Of a stretch of 64,000 nucleotides of DNA, positions 7,331 through 16,187 are shown in pieces. The stretch is taken from contig NZ_FNYL01000003.1 in the NCBI RefSeq assembly GCF_900109045.1, positions 310,001 to 374,000 of the forward strand, in the 5' to 3' direction. The notes beneath the pieces were generated by a model. It saw only the letters and a program-made list of their open reading frames with translations. It did no database searches and was not told the origin of the DNA. The first letter of the stretch is position 1. Each line of letters opens with the position of its first letter. The translations under genes were made by a program, and so were the position numbers. This DNA comes from Dyadobacter sp. SG02 (GTDB taxonomy: Bacteria > Bacteroidota > Bacteroidia > Cytophagales > Spirosomataceae).

Positions 7331-9541
7331 ATGAAACAACTTTACACAACCACCATCATTCTCTGCACCCTCCTTCAAGCTGCCTACGCACAAACCGACA
7401 AAAAGAAGGAATACGATAAGGTGTTGGACCTCAATGAAGTAACGGTAGGCGAGCGGAAGAATACCGTCCACACCGAACGCCTTCCCGACGTCCACAATAC
7501 CTACATTACCGCCGGGAAAAAGAGCGAAGTGATCCAGATCGACGGCGTGAACGGCAATGTCGCCGAAAAAACCGGGCGGCACATTTTCGCCAAAATCCCG
7601 GGCGTATTCGTCTACGATATGGACGGCAGCGGCAACCAGATCAACATTTCCACCCGCGGCCTCGACCCGCACCGGTCCTGGGAATACAACATCCGGCAGA
7701 ACGGCATTATTACCAACTCCGACATGTATGGCTACCCCGCCAGCCATTACAGCCCGGCGATGGAATCGATCCAACGCGTGGAACTGGTGCGTGGGACGTC
7801 CTCGTTGCAATATGGCGCGCAATTCGGGGGGATGATCAATTATGTCACAAAAAGCCCGGACACCACGAAAGCATTCACGTTCGAAACCATTAACTCAGCC
7901 GGCTCGTTCGGGCTTTTCAGCTCCTACAATGCCATCGGCGGTAAGGTGGGCAAGCTCACTTACTCGGCCTATTACCAGAAACGCCATTCCAACGGCTACC
8001 GCAAGAATGCGAAATCCGACGCGGAGTCGCAATATGTGAGTTTGATGTACGAATTCAGTAAATCGTTCCGCATTAAAGCGGAGCTGGGGCGTTCGGAATA
8101 TGTATACCAAATCCCGGGTCCGCTGACCGACGCGATGTTCGCGGCAGATCCGCGCCAGTCGACCCGCTCGCGTAACTATTTCAACCCCGATATTTACGTG
8201 CCGTCGATCGTGGTGGACTGGAAAATCAACCCCGATACCCAATTGAAACTGACGACATCGGGTGTGTACGGCGCGCGTAACAGCGTGATGTTCGACGCGT
8301 TCGCCAACGTGCCCGACACGATAAGCCGGGTCACGAACGCCTACCGCGCCCGCCAGGTGGATATCGATAATTTCAAAAGCTTCACTTCCGAGTTGCGCCT
8401 GGTGCACCAGTACGATTTCCTGGGCTTCCGCAACCTGGTTTCGGGTGGTGTTCAATATATGCACAACAAACTGCGCCGTCGCCAGCTCGGTAAAGGCACG
8501 ACCGGCAGCGATTTCGATCTCACCGTTACCGATCCGCAGTTTGGCCGCGATATGTACATGACGACCGATAACGTCGCATTGTTTGTGGAAAACCTCATTT
8601 TCATTACCCCTCGCCTGAGCGTGTCGCCCGGCGTACGCGTGGAGAAAGGCGGTACCGATATGACCGGCAAAATCACCTACTACGATCCGCAGAACCTCCC
8701 GAACACGATCAAACACAGCTTTCCGCTGTTTGGTATCAGTTCGCAATACAAGATCGGCGAGCATAGCAGGGCGTATGCGGGCTTCTCGCAGGCTTACCGC
8801 CCGGTCGTTTTCAAAGACATTATCCCCGGTTCCGTGTTGGAACAAGTCGATAAAAACCTGAAAGATGCAAACGGCTATAACCTCGAAGCAGGTGTAAGCG
8901 GGAATATCAAGGACGTTCTGAGATACGACATCGGCCTGTTCCAGGTGATGATCAACCACCGGATGGGCACCATAGCCATGAAGGACGCGAACGGCAATGC
9001 ATACCTGTACCGCACTACCACCGGCGACAGCAAAACCCGTGGCGTGGAAGCGTACCTCGAATACACGGCATTCAAGCGGTACAATGGCGGCGAGCCTCAG
9101 ACCGAGCTGTCGTTTTTTACATCGACTTCCTATTTCGATGCTGAATATGTTCGGGGAACAGCCGTATTGAACGGCGAAAACAAAAGCGTGGCCGGCAACC
9201 GCGTAGAAGGTGTTCCTACCTGGATTTCACGAAACGGTATCCAGTTCCAATACAAAAAGCTTTCGGTTACCGCACAATACAGCTACGTAAGCTCCAACTT
9301 CGCCAACCCGCTGAACACCGTGGAGCCATCCGCAAACGGTACCATCGGTAAAGTACCGGGTTACGGCCTGCTCGATTTGAATGCGACGCTTTACCTGGGC
9401 CAGCATTACAAGCTGCGTTTCGGCGTTAACAATATTACCGACAAGCAGTACTTCACCAAACGTCCGACAATGTATCCCGGCGCGGGCATATGGAGTTCGG
9501 ATGGCCGGAGCCTGGGGATTTCGTTCGGGATCAGGATTTAA
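7331..9541 (+). CDS. FecA-like TonB-dependent siderophore receptor
   Basis: This 736-residue outer-membrane receptor has a signal peptide (1-20, ending AAYAQ), a plug domain with the features typical of ferric-citrate/siderophore receptors (TRGLDPHRSWEYNIRQNG, SIQRVELVRG, LQYGAQFGGMINYV) and a C-terminal barrel ending in LGISFGIRI. It lacks both the carboxypeptidase-regulatory domain of the upstream receptor and a FecA-type N-terminal signalling domain. It is therefore unlikely to signal directly to the ECF sigma factor that begins 226 bp downstream beyond a strong terminator. Iron-chelate uptake is the most likely role; the exact ligand is not readable. Confidence 0.9.
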   Translation: MKQLYTTTIILCTLLQAAYAQTDKKKEYDKVLDLNEVTVGERKNTVHTERLPDVHNTYITAGKKSEVIQIDGVNGNVAEKTGRHIFAKIPGVFVYDMDGSGNQINISTRGLDPHRSWEYNIRQNGIITNSDMYGYPASHYSPAMESIQRVELVRGTSSLQYGAQFGGMINYVTKSPDTTKAFTFETINSAGSFGLFSSYNAIGGKVGKLTYSAYYQKRHSNGYRKNAKSDAESQYVSLMYEFSKSFRIKAELGRSEYVYQIPGPLTDAMFAADPRQSTRSRNYFNPDIYVPSIVVDWKINPDTQLKLTTSGVYGARNSVMFDAFANVPDTISRVTNAYRARQVDIDNFKSFTSELRLVHQYDFLGFRNLVSGGVQYMHNKLRRRQLGKGTTGSDFDLTVTDPQFGRDMYMTTDNVALFVENLIFITPRLSVSPGVRVEKGGTDMTGKITYYDPQNLPNTIKHSFPLFGISSQYKIGEHSRAYAGFSQAYRPVVFKDIIPGSVLEQVDKNLKDANGYNLEAGVSGNIKDVLRYDIGLFQVMINHRMGTIAMKDANGNAYLYRTTTGDSKTRGVEAYLEYTAFKRYNGGEPQTELSFFTSTSYFDAEYVRGTAVLNGENKSVAGNRVEGVPTWISRNGIQFQYKKLSVTAQYSYVSSNFANPLNTVEPSANGTIGKVPGYGLLDLNATLYLGQHYKLRFGVNNITDKQYFTKRPTMYPGAGIWSSDGRSLGISFGIRI

Positions 9542-9612
9542 TGATCCGCCGTCGAACGGGGAATGAGTGGTTTTCTACCAATATAACATCGCTACGTGAT
9601 TTTCTATGGTTA

Positions 9613-9652
9613 AGCAATAGCGCGAACGTCCAGGTTCGCGCTATTGCTTTTG
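9613..9652 (+). terminator. Strong intrinsic terminator after the FecA-like receptor
   Basis: A perfect 15-bp stem (9613-9627 with 9634-9648) encloses a 6-base loop and ends in TTTT. It separates the receptor from the sigma factor gene downstream and marks the left border of the signalling island. Confidence 0.9.
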
Positions 9653-9767
9653 TAACCGATTTGGCGCTTAATTTCAATTTAATGATTTTATAATCAACTG
9701 GTTATGTTGATTAGGGAAAATAGTTTTAAATTAATAGTGACGTTTCCCTCTTCTTCACGACCTACCC

Positions 9768-10334
9768 ATGATAACAGAGATCGGTTCTCCGGATTTTCCA
9801 TTGATCCAGGCTATCAAAAACGGCAACGAAAAGGCCCTCGGGCTTTTTTACAAGGATAATTTTGGCAAAATCCTGCACCTGGTACTGAAAAACAGCGGAA
9901 GCGACGACGATGCGCGCGATGTGTACCAGGATTGCATGATGGAGATCGTTTTGCAGATCAGGGGCGGGCGGCTGGACCAGTTGAGCAGCAGGCTTTCCAC
10001 CTATTTGTATTCGGTTTGCTATTACAAATGGATCGACCGGTTGCGGCAGAAAGGAAAACAAATGCAGACGGGTTTCGACGACGATTTGGACACGGCGGTG
10101 ATCGAGGAGGACGACAGCCCGCCCTACCTGCCCGCGCTCGAAAAAGTGCTGGCGCAGATTGGCGAAAAATGCATGATGCTGCTGAAAGCCTTCTACTACG
10201 AAAAGCTGACGATGACCGAGATCGCTTCGAAGCTGGGGTTTGCAGATGACAATTCTGCTAAAAGCCAGAAGAACAAGTGTATGGACAAAGCGCGGTTTCT
10301 GGGAAAAAATGTGCTGAAACAACATTACAGCTGA
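9768..10334 (+). CDS. ECF-type RNA polymerase sigma factor
   Basis: This 188-residue sigma-70 family factor has region 2 at about residues 10-90 (FYKDNFGKILHLV, DDARDVYQDCMMEI, YKWIDRLRQK) and region 4 at about 125-185 (YEKLTMTEIASKLGF, then a helix with KSQKNKCMDKAR). An acidic linker joins them. Its stop is 4 bp before the start of a single-span membrane protein, the standard ECF sigma/anti-sigma arrangement. It is the first gene of the FHA/kinase/phosphatase/caspase island and is the likely regulator of it, either autoregulating or answering an envelope signal. No clear promoter boxes are visible upstream. Confidence 0.88.
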   Translation: MITEIGSPDFPLIQAIKNGNEKALGLFYKDNFGKILHLVLKNSGSDDDARDVYQDCMMEIVLQIRGGRLDQLSSRLSTYLYSVCYYKWIDRLRQKGKQMQTGFDDDLDTAVIEEDDSPPYLPALEKVLAQIGEKCMMLLKAFYYEKLTMTEIASKLGFADDNSAKSQKNKCMDKARFLGKNVLKQHYS

Positions 10335-10338
10335 CCCC

Positions 10339-11052
10339 ATGGAAAACGAAGACCAAACAGAACGCATCGACCGCTACCTCGACGACGCGCTCACGACCGA
10401 GGAAAAACTCGCATTTGACAACGAAATGGCCACCAATCCCGAGTTCCGGCTGGAAGTGGAGGCGCAGGAAGCCGTGCGGGAGCTGATCAGCAGTCAGGCC
10501 GAAAAGGAAGGCCTGCGCACTTTGTTCGCGACATTCCATGCCGAGTTGGAAACCGCTGCGGCCATGGATGACCAGCAGCACGGCAATGCGGATTTGCTCG
10601 AAAAGAAAAAGGGCATTCAACGCAAATTGCAATGGGGCAATTGGTCGTACACGGCCATTGCAGCCTCCGTGGCGATCCTGATCATTGGTGTGTGGACTGT
10701 TTGGAATAACCAAAAAACAACCGGAACAGGGGAGCCGAACGGACAGGAGATCCGCGTGGACGAGCGTAATGAAGTGTTCCGCATCCCGTTGCTAAGCTGG
10801 AAAACCGTCGATTTCAAACCTGTTGTGCAAGAGAAACGGATGATCGACGCTACGATCATCAGAAGCAAGACATACCACTCGCATTATCGATTCACCGACA
10901 TTCTTGAAATATACTCCGACACGCTGACAGAAAAGCAGCAGAAGATCAGCATCGCGTACGATGTGGAGACGAAACAATACCGCATCCACATCGGGGATAG
11001 CAGTTACCCCATCCGCAAAACGGACGAGATCACACCTTTGACCCAACCCTGA
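10339..11052 (+). CDS. Anti-sigma-factor-like single-span membrane protein
   Basis: This 237-residue protein has an N-terminal acidic helical region (IDRYLDDALTTEEKLAFDNE, residues 10-29) of the type found in Bacteroidota anti-sigma proteins. One transmembrane segment follows at about 104-122, then a C-terminal domain of about 110 residues outside the membrane. No zinc-binding HxxxCxxC is present. Position 4 bp after the sigma gene supports an anti-sigma role: the N-terminal part would hold the sigma factor at the membrane and the periplasmic part would sense. The C-terminal domain is not recognised. Confidence 0.7.
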   Translation: MENEDQTERIDRYLDDALTTEEKLAFDNEMATNPEFRLEVEAQEAVRELISSQAEKEGLRTLFATFHAELETAAAMDDQQHGNADLLEKKKGIQRKLQWGNWSYTAIAASVAILIIGVWTVWNNQKTTGTGEPNGQEIRVDERNEVFRIPLLSWKTVDFKPVVQEKRMIDATIIRSKTYHSHYRFTDILEIYSDTLTEKQQKISIAYDVETKQYRIHIGDSSYPIRKTDEITPLTQP

Positions 11053-11076
11053 GCACATTATAGCCCTATCTCTACC

Positions 11077-11646
11077 ATGAGTCCGCAGAAATTACGCATC
11101 GGCCGCAAGCCGGATAATGATATTGTAGTGGACCATCCGAGCGTGAGCGGTTACCACGCCCTGGTAACCCTCGGTCCCGACCATTCCGGCATCCTGGAAG
11201 ACAACGACTCGTCGAACGGCACATTTGTGGACGGCGTCCGCATCCGCAAGACGCAGTTTACCCCGCGCAGTAGCATTCTGCTCGGCAAAATGCCTTTTGA
11301 AGCCAGCAAGATATTCCGTTTCGACAAACAGCCCGACGACTACACATTCGAATTCAAAGAAATGCAGCCAGTCTGGCAAAAGCTGGAAGACGAGCGCGTG
11401 GCGATGATCGACATTCAAAAGCGGATCGACGTGATGCTCGCCATTCCGTACATCGGACGGGTGATCATTTTATGGATGAACAAACATTACGGCCTCGAAA
11501 ACCGGCGCGTGAAATGGAAAGAAGATATGCGCCGCCTCTGGGTGTGCCCCGCCTGCCAGCAACCTCTCCGCGACTACGACTGGCTGACGTGGAATGACTG
11601 CGAGCATTTGAAAAAGTGCCCCAAATGCAAGGCGAGATGGTTTTAG
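11077..11646 (+). CDS. FHA domain protein with C-terminal zinc ribbon
   Basis: This is a 189-residue cytoplasmic protein. Residues 5-75 form a forkhead-associated fold with GR (9-10), SGYH (24-27) and the NGT motif (47-49). The usual SRxH phosphothreonine-contact motif is changed to SGYH, so the Arg that contacts phosphate is missing and binding may be weakened or specialised. The C-terminus (about 155-189) has C157-x2-C160 and C181-x2-C184, plus C175, consistent with a zinc ribbon. A helical linker joins the two. It lies downstream of the sigma/anti-sigma pair and upstream of the kinase and phosphatase, so it may scaffold phosphorylated partners. Confidence 0.85.
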   Translation: MSPQKLRIGRKPDNDIVVDHPSVSGYHALVTLGPDHSGILEDNDSSNGTFVDGVRIRKTQFTPRSSILLGKMPFEASKIFRFDKQPDDYTFEFKEMQPVWQKLEDERVAMIDIQKRIDVMLAIPYIGRVIILWMNKHYGLENRRVKWKEDMRRLWVCPACQQPLRDYDWLTWNDCEHLKKCPKCKARWF

Positions 11647-11664
11647 AAAATTTTTCAAAAAAAT

Positions 11665-11736
11665 CGGTGACCTTCTGAACCGGGCTCCGATAAAGGTTCA
11701 AATGATGTGAAAAACTTCTAAAATCCTACGACCATG
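11665..11736 (+). promoter_or_regulatory. Intergenic element copy A
   Basis: The sequence between the first FHA gene and the acidic protein shares an ordered set of blocks with 14144-14205: CGGTGACCT, then CTCCGATAAAGG, then AACTTC, AAATCC and CTACGA, ending at the ATG of the next gene. Spacing between blocks differs by only a few bases. An A-rich run (TTCAAAAAAA) precedes both copies. It may be a duplicated leader, a site for the local sigma factor or a translational control element. The other short gaps in the island lack it. Confidence 0.6.
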
Positions 11737-12498
11737 TCAGAGCAAACACAGATTATCGACGAAAGCAACGAGCTGTTGCAGGAAGCACCGGTTAACCCCA
11801 GAAAATCAAAGAGCAAAGCAGGTGCCGCCATCGCTGCGGGCGCTGCGGCAGGCGTGGGCGCCATCGCGTACGACGCGTATGCCGGCGATGATACCAAAAA
11901 GGACGAAACGACGGGCGGCGTACCGTCAGCCGATAACGAAGAGAAATCGGATAGTACGTCATCAACCGTTCCAGCGGATACGGTGATAGCAGAAAATAAC
12001 CCGGTACAGGATTCCATTCCAGCGGGCCAACCAGACGTACTCCTCATTCCCGATCATCTCAGCATTGTGAATGCCCCCGACGATATGAGTTTCAATGAAG
12101 CATTCGCCTGGTCACGCGAGAAGGCAGGCCCGGCGCAACTTTTCGAATGGAAAGGCGAATTGTACCACACCTGTCACCCCAACGAATACGCTGCATTACC
12201 GCAGGAAATGAAGGAGATATTCCAGGATATGTGGCTGGATAATGCATTCGGATACTCCGAGCCGCCCGCCGAAGGATATATGGTAAGCTACGATTACGAA
12301 ACGGGGCCCGCCGTGGAAGAGGTAACAGAACCGACCGAGCCGACCACCGATTCAACCGCAACAGATCCGACCGTGGTGGCCGAGCAGGACAGCGTGAGCA
12401 TGGATAGCGACGAATACGACATTGTGTACACCCAGGAGGATTACGACAGCGATTTCGAAGGGCTGGACGAATGGGTGAACCCCGAAGACATTGCTTAA
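11734..12498 (+). CDS. Acidic low-complexity protein of the signalling island
   Basis: This 254-residue protein has an N-terminal Lys-rich then Ala/Gly-rich hydrophobic stretch (about 29-48, AGAAIAAGAAAGVGAIAY), possibly a weak membrane segment. Ser/Thr/Asp-rich linkers follow, with a compact middle region (about 112-165) containing DDMSFNEAFAWSREKAG and LFEWKGELYHT. That middle pattern recurs in uncharacterised Bacteroidota proteins, usually as SFxEAFAxAR...GxxFxW. The C-terminal 70 residues are very acidic and rich in Thr (EVTEPTEPTTDSTATDP). Its Thr-rich tails and location between two FHA genes and a kinase make it a plausible kinase substrate or FHA ligand; this is inference. Confidence 0.7.
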   Translation: MSEQTQIIDESNELLQEAPVNPRKSKSKAGAAIAAGAAAGVGAIAYDAYAGDDTKKDETTGGVPSADNEEKSDSTSSTVPADTVIAENNPVQDSIPAGQPDVLLIPDHLSIVNAPDDMSFNEAFAWSREKAGPAQLFEWKGELYHTCHPNEYAALPQEMKEIFQDMWLDNAFGYSEPPAEGYMVSYDYETGPAVEEVTEPTEPTTDSTATDPTVVAEQDSVSMDSDEYDIVYTQEDYDSDFEGLDEWVNPEDIA

Positions 12499-12522
12499 CA
12501 GCCACATTTAACCACAACCGTT

Positions 12523-13098
12523 ATGATCGTTGTTTGTCCATCGTGCCAGGCAAGACTGAGGGTTAACGAAAAGGCATTGTCGCCCAAGAATCCGGTGATC
12601 GCCTGCGTCCGCTGCCAGTCGCCCATTCGCATCGACCTGCCTGTGGCCGAACGTCCGGCGTTCGAAGAGGCTACCCTCGTTTTCGAGCCTGCCGAGGTAG
12701 GCTGGGTGATCGTTCACGATGAATACACCGAATCGCAAACGCTTCCCCTGAAACCCGGCTTGCAGATTGTGGGCCGGTTTTCGGAGAGCAAGCCCTGCGA
12801 GGTGATGATCCAGTCGCAGGACCGTTACATGAGCCGGCGGCATTTGGTGATAGAGGTCGTGAAAAGCAGGGAAGGGGTGTACAAATACTGGGTTTCCGAA
12901 CATCCCGATTGTACCAATCCTACTTTCATCGATACCTACCCGCTGAAACGCGGAACGACCGTCGAACTGGTCGACGGGGTTATTATGCAACTGGGGAAAA
13001 CCAAAGTGGCATTGAAGACCGCCGCCGCTGCCGGAACTGCGCGTAAGGCCACCGAAACCGTGGCCAATACTGATTTTGCCAAAACAGTACTTTTCTGA
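12523..13098 (+). CDS. FHA domain protein with N-terminal zinc ribbon
   Basis: This 191-residue cytoplasmic protein begins with an MJ0042-type zinc ribbon, C5-x2-C8 and C28-x2-C31. An FHA domain follows at about 75-165 with GR (84-85), SRRH (104-107) and NPT (132-134, in place of the usual NGT). Unlike the FHA protein at 11077-11646 it keeps the canonical phosphothreonine-binding SRxH, so it is the better candidate for reading the output of the nearby Ser/Thr kinase. The stop is 7 bp before the PP2C start chosen here. Confidence 0.88.
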   Translation: MIVVCPSCQARLRVNEKALSPKNPVIACVRCQSPIRIDLPVAERPAFEEATLVFEPAEVGWVIVHDEYTESQTLPLKPGLQIVGRFSESKPCEVMIQSQDRYMSRRHLVIEVVKSREGVYKYWVSEHPDCTNPTFIDTYPLKRGTTVELVDGVIMQLGKTKVALKTAAAAGTARKATETVANTDFAKTVLF

Positions 13099-13105
13099 CG
13101 ACTTT

Positions 13106-14149
13106 ATGAAAATCCAGATAAATCAGCCCGTTCCGGTTCATGGACCGGGCAAGCGGGCCAATAATGAGGATAACCTTTTCCCGCCGCCGGGCGCGGCCAC
13201 TGTCAACGACGCATTATTCATGGTATGCGACGGAGTAGGCGGTTCCGAAAAGGGTGAAGTAGCGAGCGACCTGGCTTGCAGGTCGGTTTCGGCGTATTAC
13301 CAGCGCCACCGCATTACCGTGAGCGACGACGCCACGGTGCACAATGCGATCGCATTTGCCCGGGCCGAGATCGAAAGATACGGAAGGGGAAATCCCGGTT
13401 CGCAGGGAATGGCGACCACGCTTACGTTCCTGCACCTGCACGAGCGCGGGGCCACGGTGGCGCACATAGGCGACAGCCGCGTGTACCATGTACGTAACGG
13501 GAAGGTGCGCTGGTGCACCCGCGACCACAGCTATGTGAACGACCTCGTGAAAGCCGGCGTGATCACCGAAGAACAGGCCCGTACGCACCCGCGCAGGAAC
13601 GTGATCATGCGCGCGCTGCAAGGCGGCGACGCCGATGTGCAGGCCGATATCCATCACATTGCCGACCTGGCCGCGGGCGATTACTTTTTCCTCTGCTCGG
13701 ACGGTATTCTCGAAAGTGTGGATGACAACGCGTTGCTGAAAATCCTCTCGGCGCCCACGTCGGACGATGCCAAAATGGAGCAGGTGCGGAAACTTTGCGA
13801 GCAGTTCAGTAACGACAATTATACGGCCTACCTGGTGCCGATCCATTCCGTGGAAATGCCGATGGTGGAGTTGTTGTCTTCCGAATCAACAGTGAAAAAA
13901 GAGGCTGCGAAAAATGAACCTGTACCCAAACCTGCCAATATGAATGTGTGGATCATGTTCGCGGTGCTGATGTTTTCGTCGGGCTGGTATTTCTGGCATA
14001 ACCGTAAACCTGTGCCTGTCAAACCCAAGCCGGTGCAGGTAGTCGTTGCCAAAGATTCGGTGATCGCATTGCACCCCGTAAAGCCCGTGAAATCCGTCAA
14101 ACCGGGCAAGGCCAAGGGGCATTCAAAAAAAGATAAAAAAATGCGGTGA
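13106..14149 (+). CDS. Membrane-anchored PP2C-family Ser/Thr phosphatase
   Basis: This 347-residue protein has an N-terminal PP2C domain (about 5-245). The metal-binding residues are visible: D22 in NNEDN, D42 and G43 in CDGVGGS, D123 in HIGDSRVY, D199 in CSDGI and D237 in NDNYT. The catalytic set looks intact. One transmembrane segment follows at about 280-298, then a Pro/Lys/Val-rich tail, so the phosphatase faces the cytoplasm. It would reverse phosphorylation by the kinase encoded next. I chose ATG 13106 over an in-frame ATG at 13076, because the latter would overlap the FHA gene and adds ten residues before the conserved start of the domain. Confidence 0.92.
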   Translation: MKIQINQPVPVHGPGKRANNEDNLFPPPGAATVNDALFMVCDGVGGSEKGEVASDLACRSVSAYYQRHRITVSDDATVHNAIAFARAEIERYGRGNPGSQGMATTLTFLHLHERGATVAHIGDSRVYHVRNGKVRWCTRDHSYVNDLVKAGVITEEQARTHPRRNVIMRALQGGDADVQADIHHIADLAAGDYFFLCSDGILESVDDNALLKILSAPTSDDAKMEQVRKLCEQFSNDNYTAYLVPIHSVEMPMVELLSSESTVKKEAAKNEPVPKPANMNVWIMFAVLMFSSGWYFWHNRKPVPVKPKPVQVVVAKDSVIALHPVKPVKSVKPGKAKGHSKKDKKMR

Positions 14150-14205
14150 CCTCCCGCCGGGACCTCCGATAAAGGGCAAAAGAACTTCAAATCCCTACGA
14201 TCATG
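14144..14205 (+). promoter_or_regulatory. Intergenic element copy B
   Basis: This is the second copy of the element at 11665-11736. It runs from the PP2C stop region (CGGTGACCT) through CTCCGATAAAGG, AACTTC, AAATCC and CTACGA to the ATG of the kinase gene. The block order and the end at the start codon are the same as in copy A. Confidence 0.6.
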
Positions 14206-16146
14206 ACTTACGAAGAATTTTTGAAACGATACGAATTCGATACCCAGGACCAGAAGGCAATGCTCGGCGCAGGAGGTTTCGGCTCGGTTTACAAGGCCTT
14301 CGATTCAGTGCAGAAACGGTTTGTGGCTATCAAGGTGGCCGAGGTAAAGCATGAGAAATTCAATTTGCTGTACGAAAAGCAAATCGTCGACGAGCTCGAC
14401 TCCCACGAGAACGTGGCGCGCTACGGCAATTGCTACCGGTTCCAGTTTATGCCTGTGCGTTACGATTTTGCGGTCCTTACATTCTACCAGGAAGGCAACC
14501 TGGCCGATGTTTTGAAGAAATATGCATTAACCGTTCCTCAAAAACACCAGATTCTCGAAGGTATCCTCAAAGGGGTGGGGCATTTGCACAAACACCACAT
14601 TATCCATCGCGATATGAAGCCGCAGAACGTGCTGATGGACCGGCAAGGTGATCGCTGGGTGCCCAAACTGACCGATTTCGGGCTGAGCAAACTGGCCGAT
14701 ACCAATACACAGTCGGTAGAAAACTCTTCGATCGGGCTATCCATTGCCTACGCAGCGCCGGAGCAGATACAGAACCGTGAAATCAGGCATAATGTGGATT
14801 TGTGGGCGGTGGGTATCATTACTTACCAGATGTTTATTGGCGACCTGCCGTTCGATGCCGCGCGTTCGATGAGCCAGGAAAGCTGGAACCTCGAGGTGAG
14901 CAAACTGATCGTGAAAGGCAAAGTTTCCGAAAAGATCAGCCAGGTACCGGAGCCGTTCAGGACCATTATTAAAAAATGTCTCGTGCCCGACAATGCGAAA
15001 CGTGTGCAGCGGGCAGAAGAGTTACTGGAAATACTGGGCAGCCCTTCTATTCAAATACCAAAAGAAATACCCGCCAACGACGAGCATACGATCCGCATCG
15101 ACGAGCCATTTGCGAATACCAAAGAGCTCACCGCCCGCGCGGACCACCTCGTGCAGCAGGCCGAATCGAAAGCCGGTTTTGAAAAAGAACAGACATTGCG
15201 CGACGCGATCGGATTGTACGAAGAAATCCTGCGGCTCGACCCCGCGCATATGCATGCCCGGTACCAGATAGGGCAATGCAATATTAAGCTGAAACAGAAA
15301 CAGCCCTTCAAAATACCGAGGTTGCTCTCGAAAAAAGGAATAATCGCAGCCGCGGCGGTGATGGTCGGAATGGGCCTGGTGTATTTTTTTTTATGGCGCT
15401 CTACTGCCCGTAAAGAACTGGCTTGGGCGAAGTCTACGTATTACGCGAGCATTCCTTATTCCGATACGACCAAAACTTACGCGCAGATTTACCAGATATT
15501 CGACAAGTATGCAGGCACGTGGGCAATGGACGATACGACCAACAATCTGCTCGGCTATTTCCACCAGCTGGGCCGCGGCGGCGCGGAGCGTGACTACGAT
15601 AAGGCGATGGATTTCTTCGAAAAGGCGGGCGATTACGAATGGGCCAAATACAATATCGCCTATTTCAATTTCTGGGGCCTGGGCAGGATCAAAAACTATG
15701 AAACTGCTGCGGAGTATTTCAAAGAAGCTTACGACAAAAAGCAGCTCGTGGGTGCAGCAGACTACCTGGGTTACATTTATAAAGAGGGCGGTTACGGGCT
15801 TACCAAGGATTACAATCTTGCGAAAAGCTGGTTTGAAAAAGCGGTAGCGGGCAATTCCAGTTACAGCCAGTTCGAGCTCGGGAAAATGTATGAACTGGGC
15901 AAAGGAATGCCCGTAAATGAAGCCCGCGCCAAATACTACTACAATCTCGCCGCCAACCAGGGCAACCGCGATGCCCGGCAGGCATTAAGCAACCTCAACC
16001 GCGGCCGTTCCAATGACGCATTAGCGCTCGGAAGCACACCTTACCAGGCCAGCACCAAACCCAAGCAGCAACGTCCCAAAAGCAATGCGGGCGCATTCTG
16101 GGAAAAAGTAGGTACCGAGCTTTTCAAACAAGCCGCAGGAAGATAA
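14203..16146 (+). CDS. Membrane Ser/Thr protein kinase with Sel1-like repeats
   Basis: This 647-residue Hanks-type kinase carries every catalytic motif: a Gly-rich loop LGAGGFGSVY (21-30), K44 in VAIK, a likely helix-C Glu at 64, HRDMKPQN (135-142), DFG (158-160) and APE (185-187). A helical linker with a TPR-like segment (about 305-365) leads to one transmembrane span (380-398). The outer part (about 410-605) consists of Sel1/TPR-like repeats (for example GYFHQLGRGGAERDYDKAMD). The repeats probably bind an extracytoplasmic ligand or partner and control the inner kinase. Partners nearby are the PP2C phosphatase, two FHA proteins and the caspase-like protein. Confidence 0.93.
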   Translation: MTYEEFLKRYEFDTQDQKAMLGAGGFGSVYKAFDSVQKRFVAIKVAEVKHEKFNLLYEKQIVDELDSHENVARYGNCYRFQFMPVRYDFAVLTFYQEGNLADVLKKYALTVPQKHQILEGILKGVGHLHKHHIIHRDMKPQNVLMDRQGDRWVPKLTDFGLSKLADTNTQSVENSSIGLSIAYAAPEQIQNREIRHNVDLWAVGIITYQMFIGDLPFDAARSMSQESWNLEVSKLIVKGKVSEKISQVPEPFRTIIKKCLVPDNAKRVQRAEELLEILGSPSIQIPKEIPANDEHTIRIDEPFANTKELTARADHLVQQAESKAGFEKEQTLRDAIGLYEEILRLDPAHMHARYQIGQCNIKLKQKQPFKIPRLLSKKGIIAAAAVMVGMGLVYFFLWRSTARKELAWAKSTYYASIPYSDTTKTYAQIYQIFDKYAGTWAMDDTTNNLLGYFHQLGRGGAERDYDKAMDFFEKAGDYEWAKYNIAYFNFWGLGRIKNYETAAEYFKEAYDKKQLVGAADYLGYIYKEGGYGLTKDYNLAKSWFEKAVAGNSSYSQFELGKMYELGKGMPVNEARAKYYYNLAANQGNRDARQALSNLNRGRSNDALALGSTPYQASTKPKQQRPKSNAGAFWEKVGTELFKQAAGR

Positions 16147-16187
16147 TCAACCTAAACGGAATCGATCACTTTTAGACTTTTACTACA

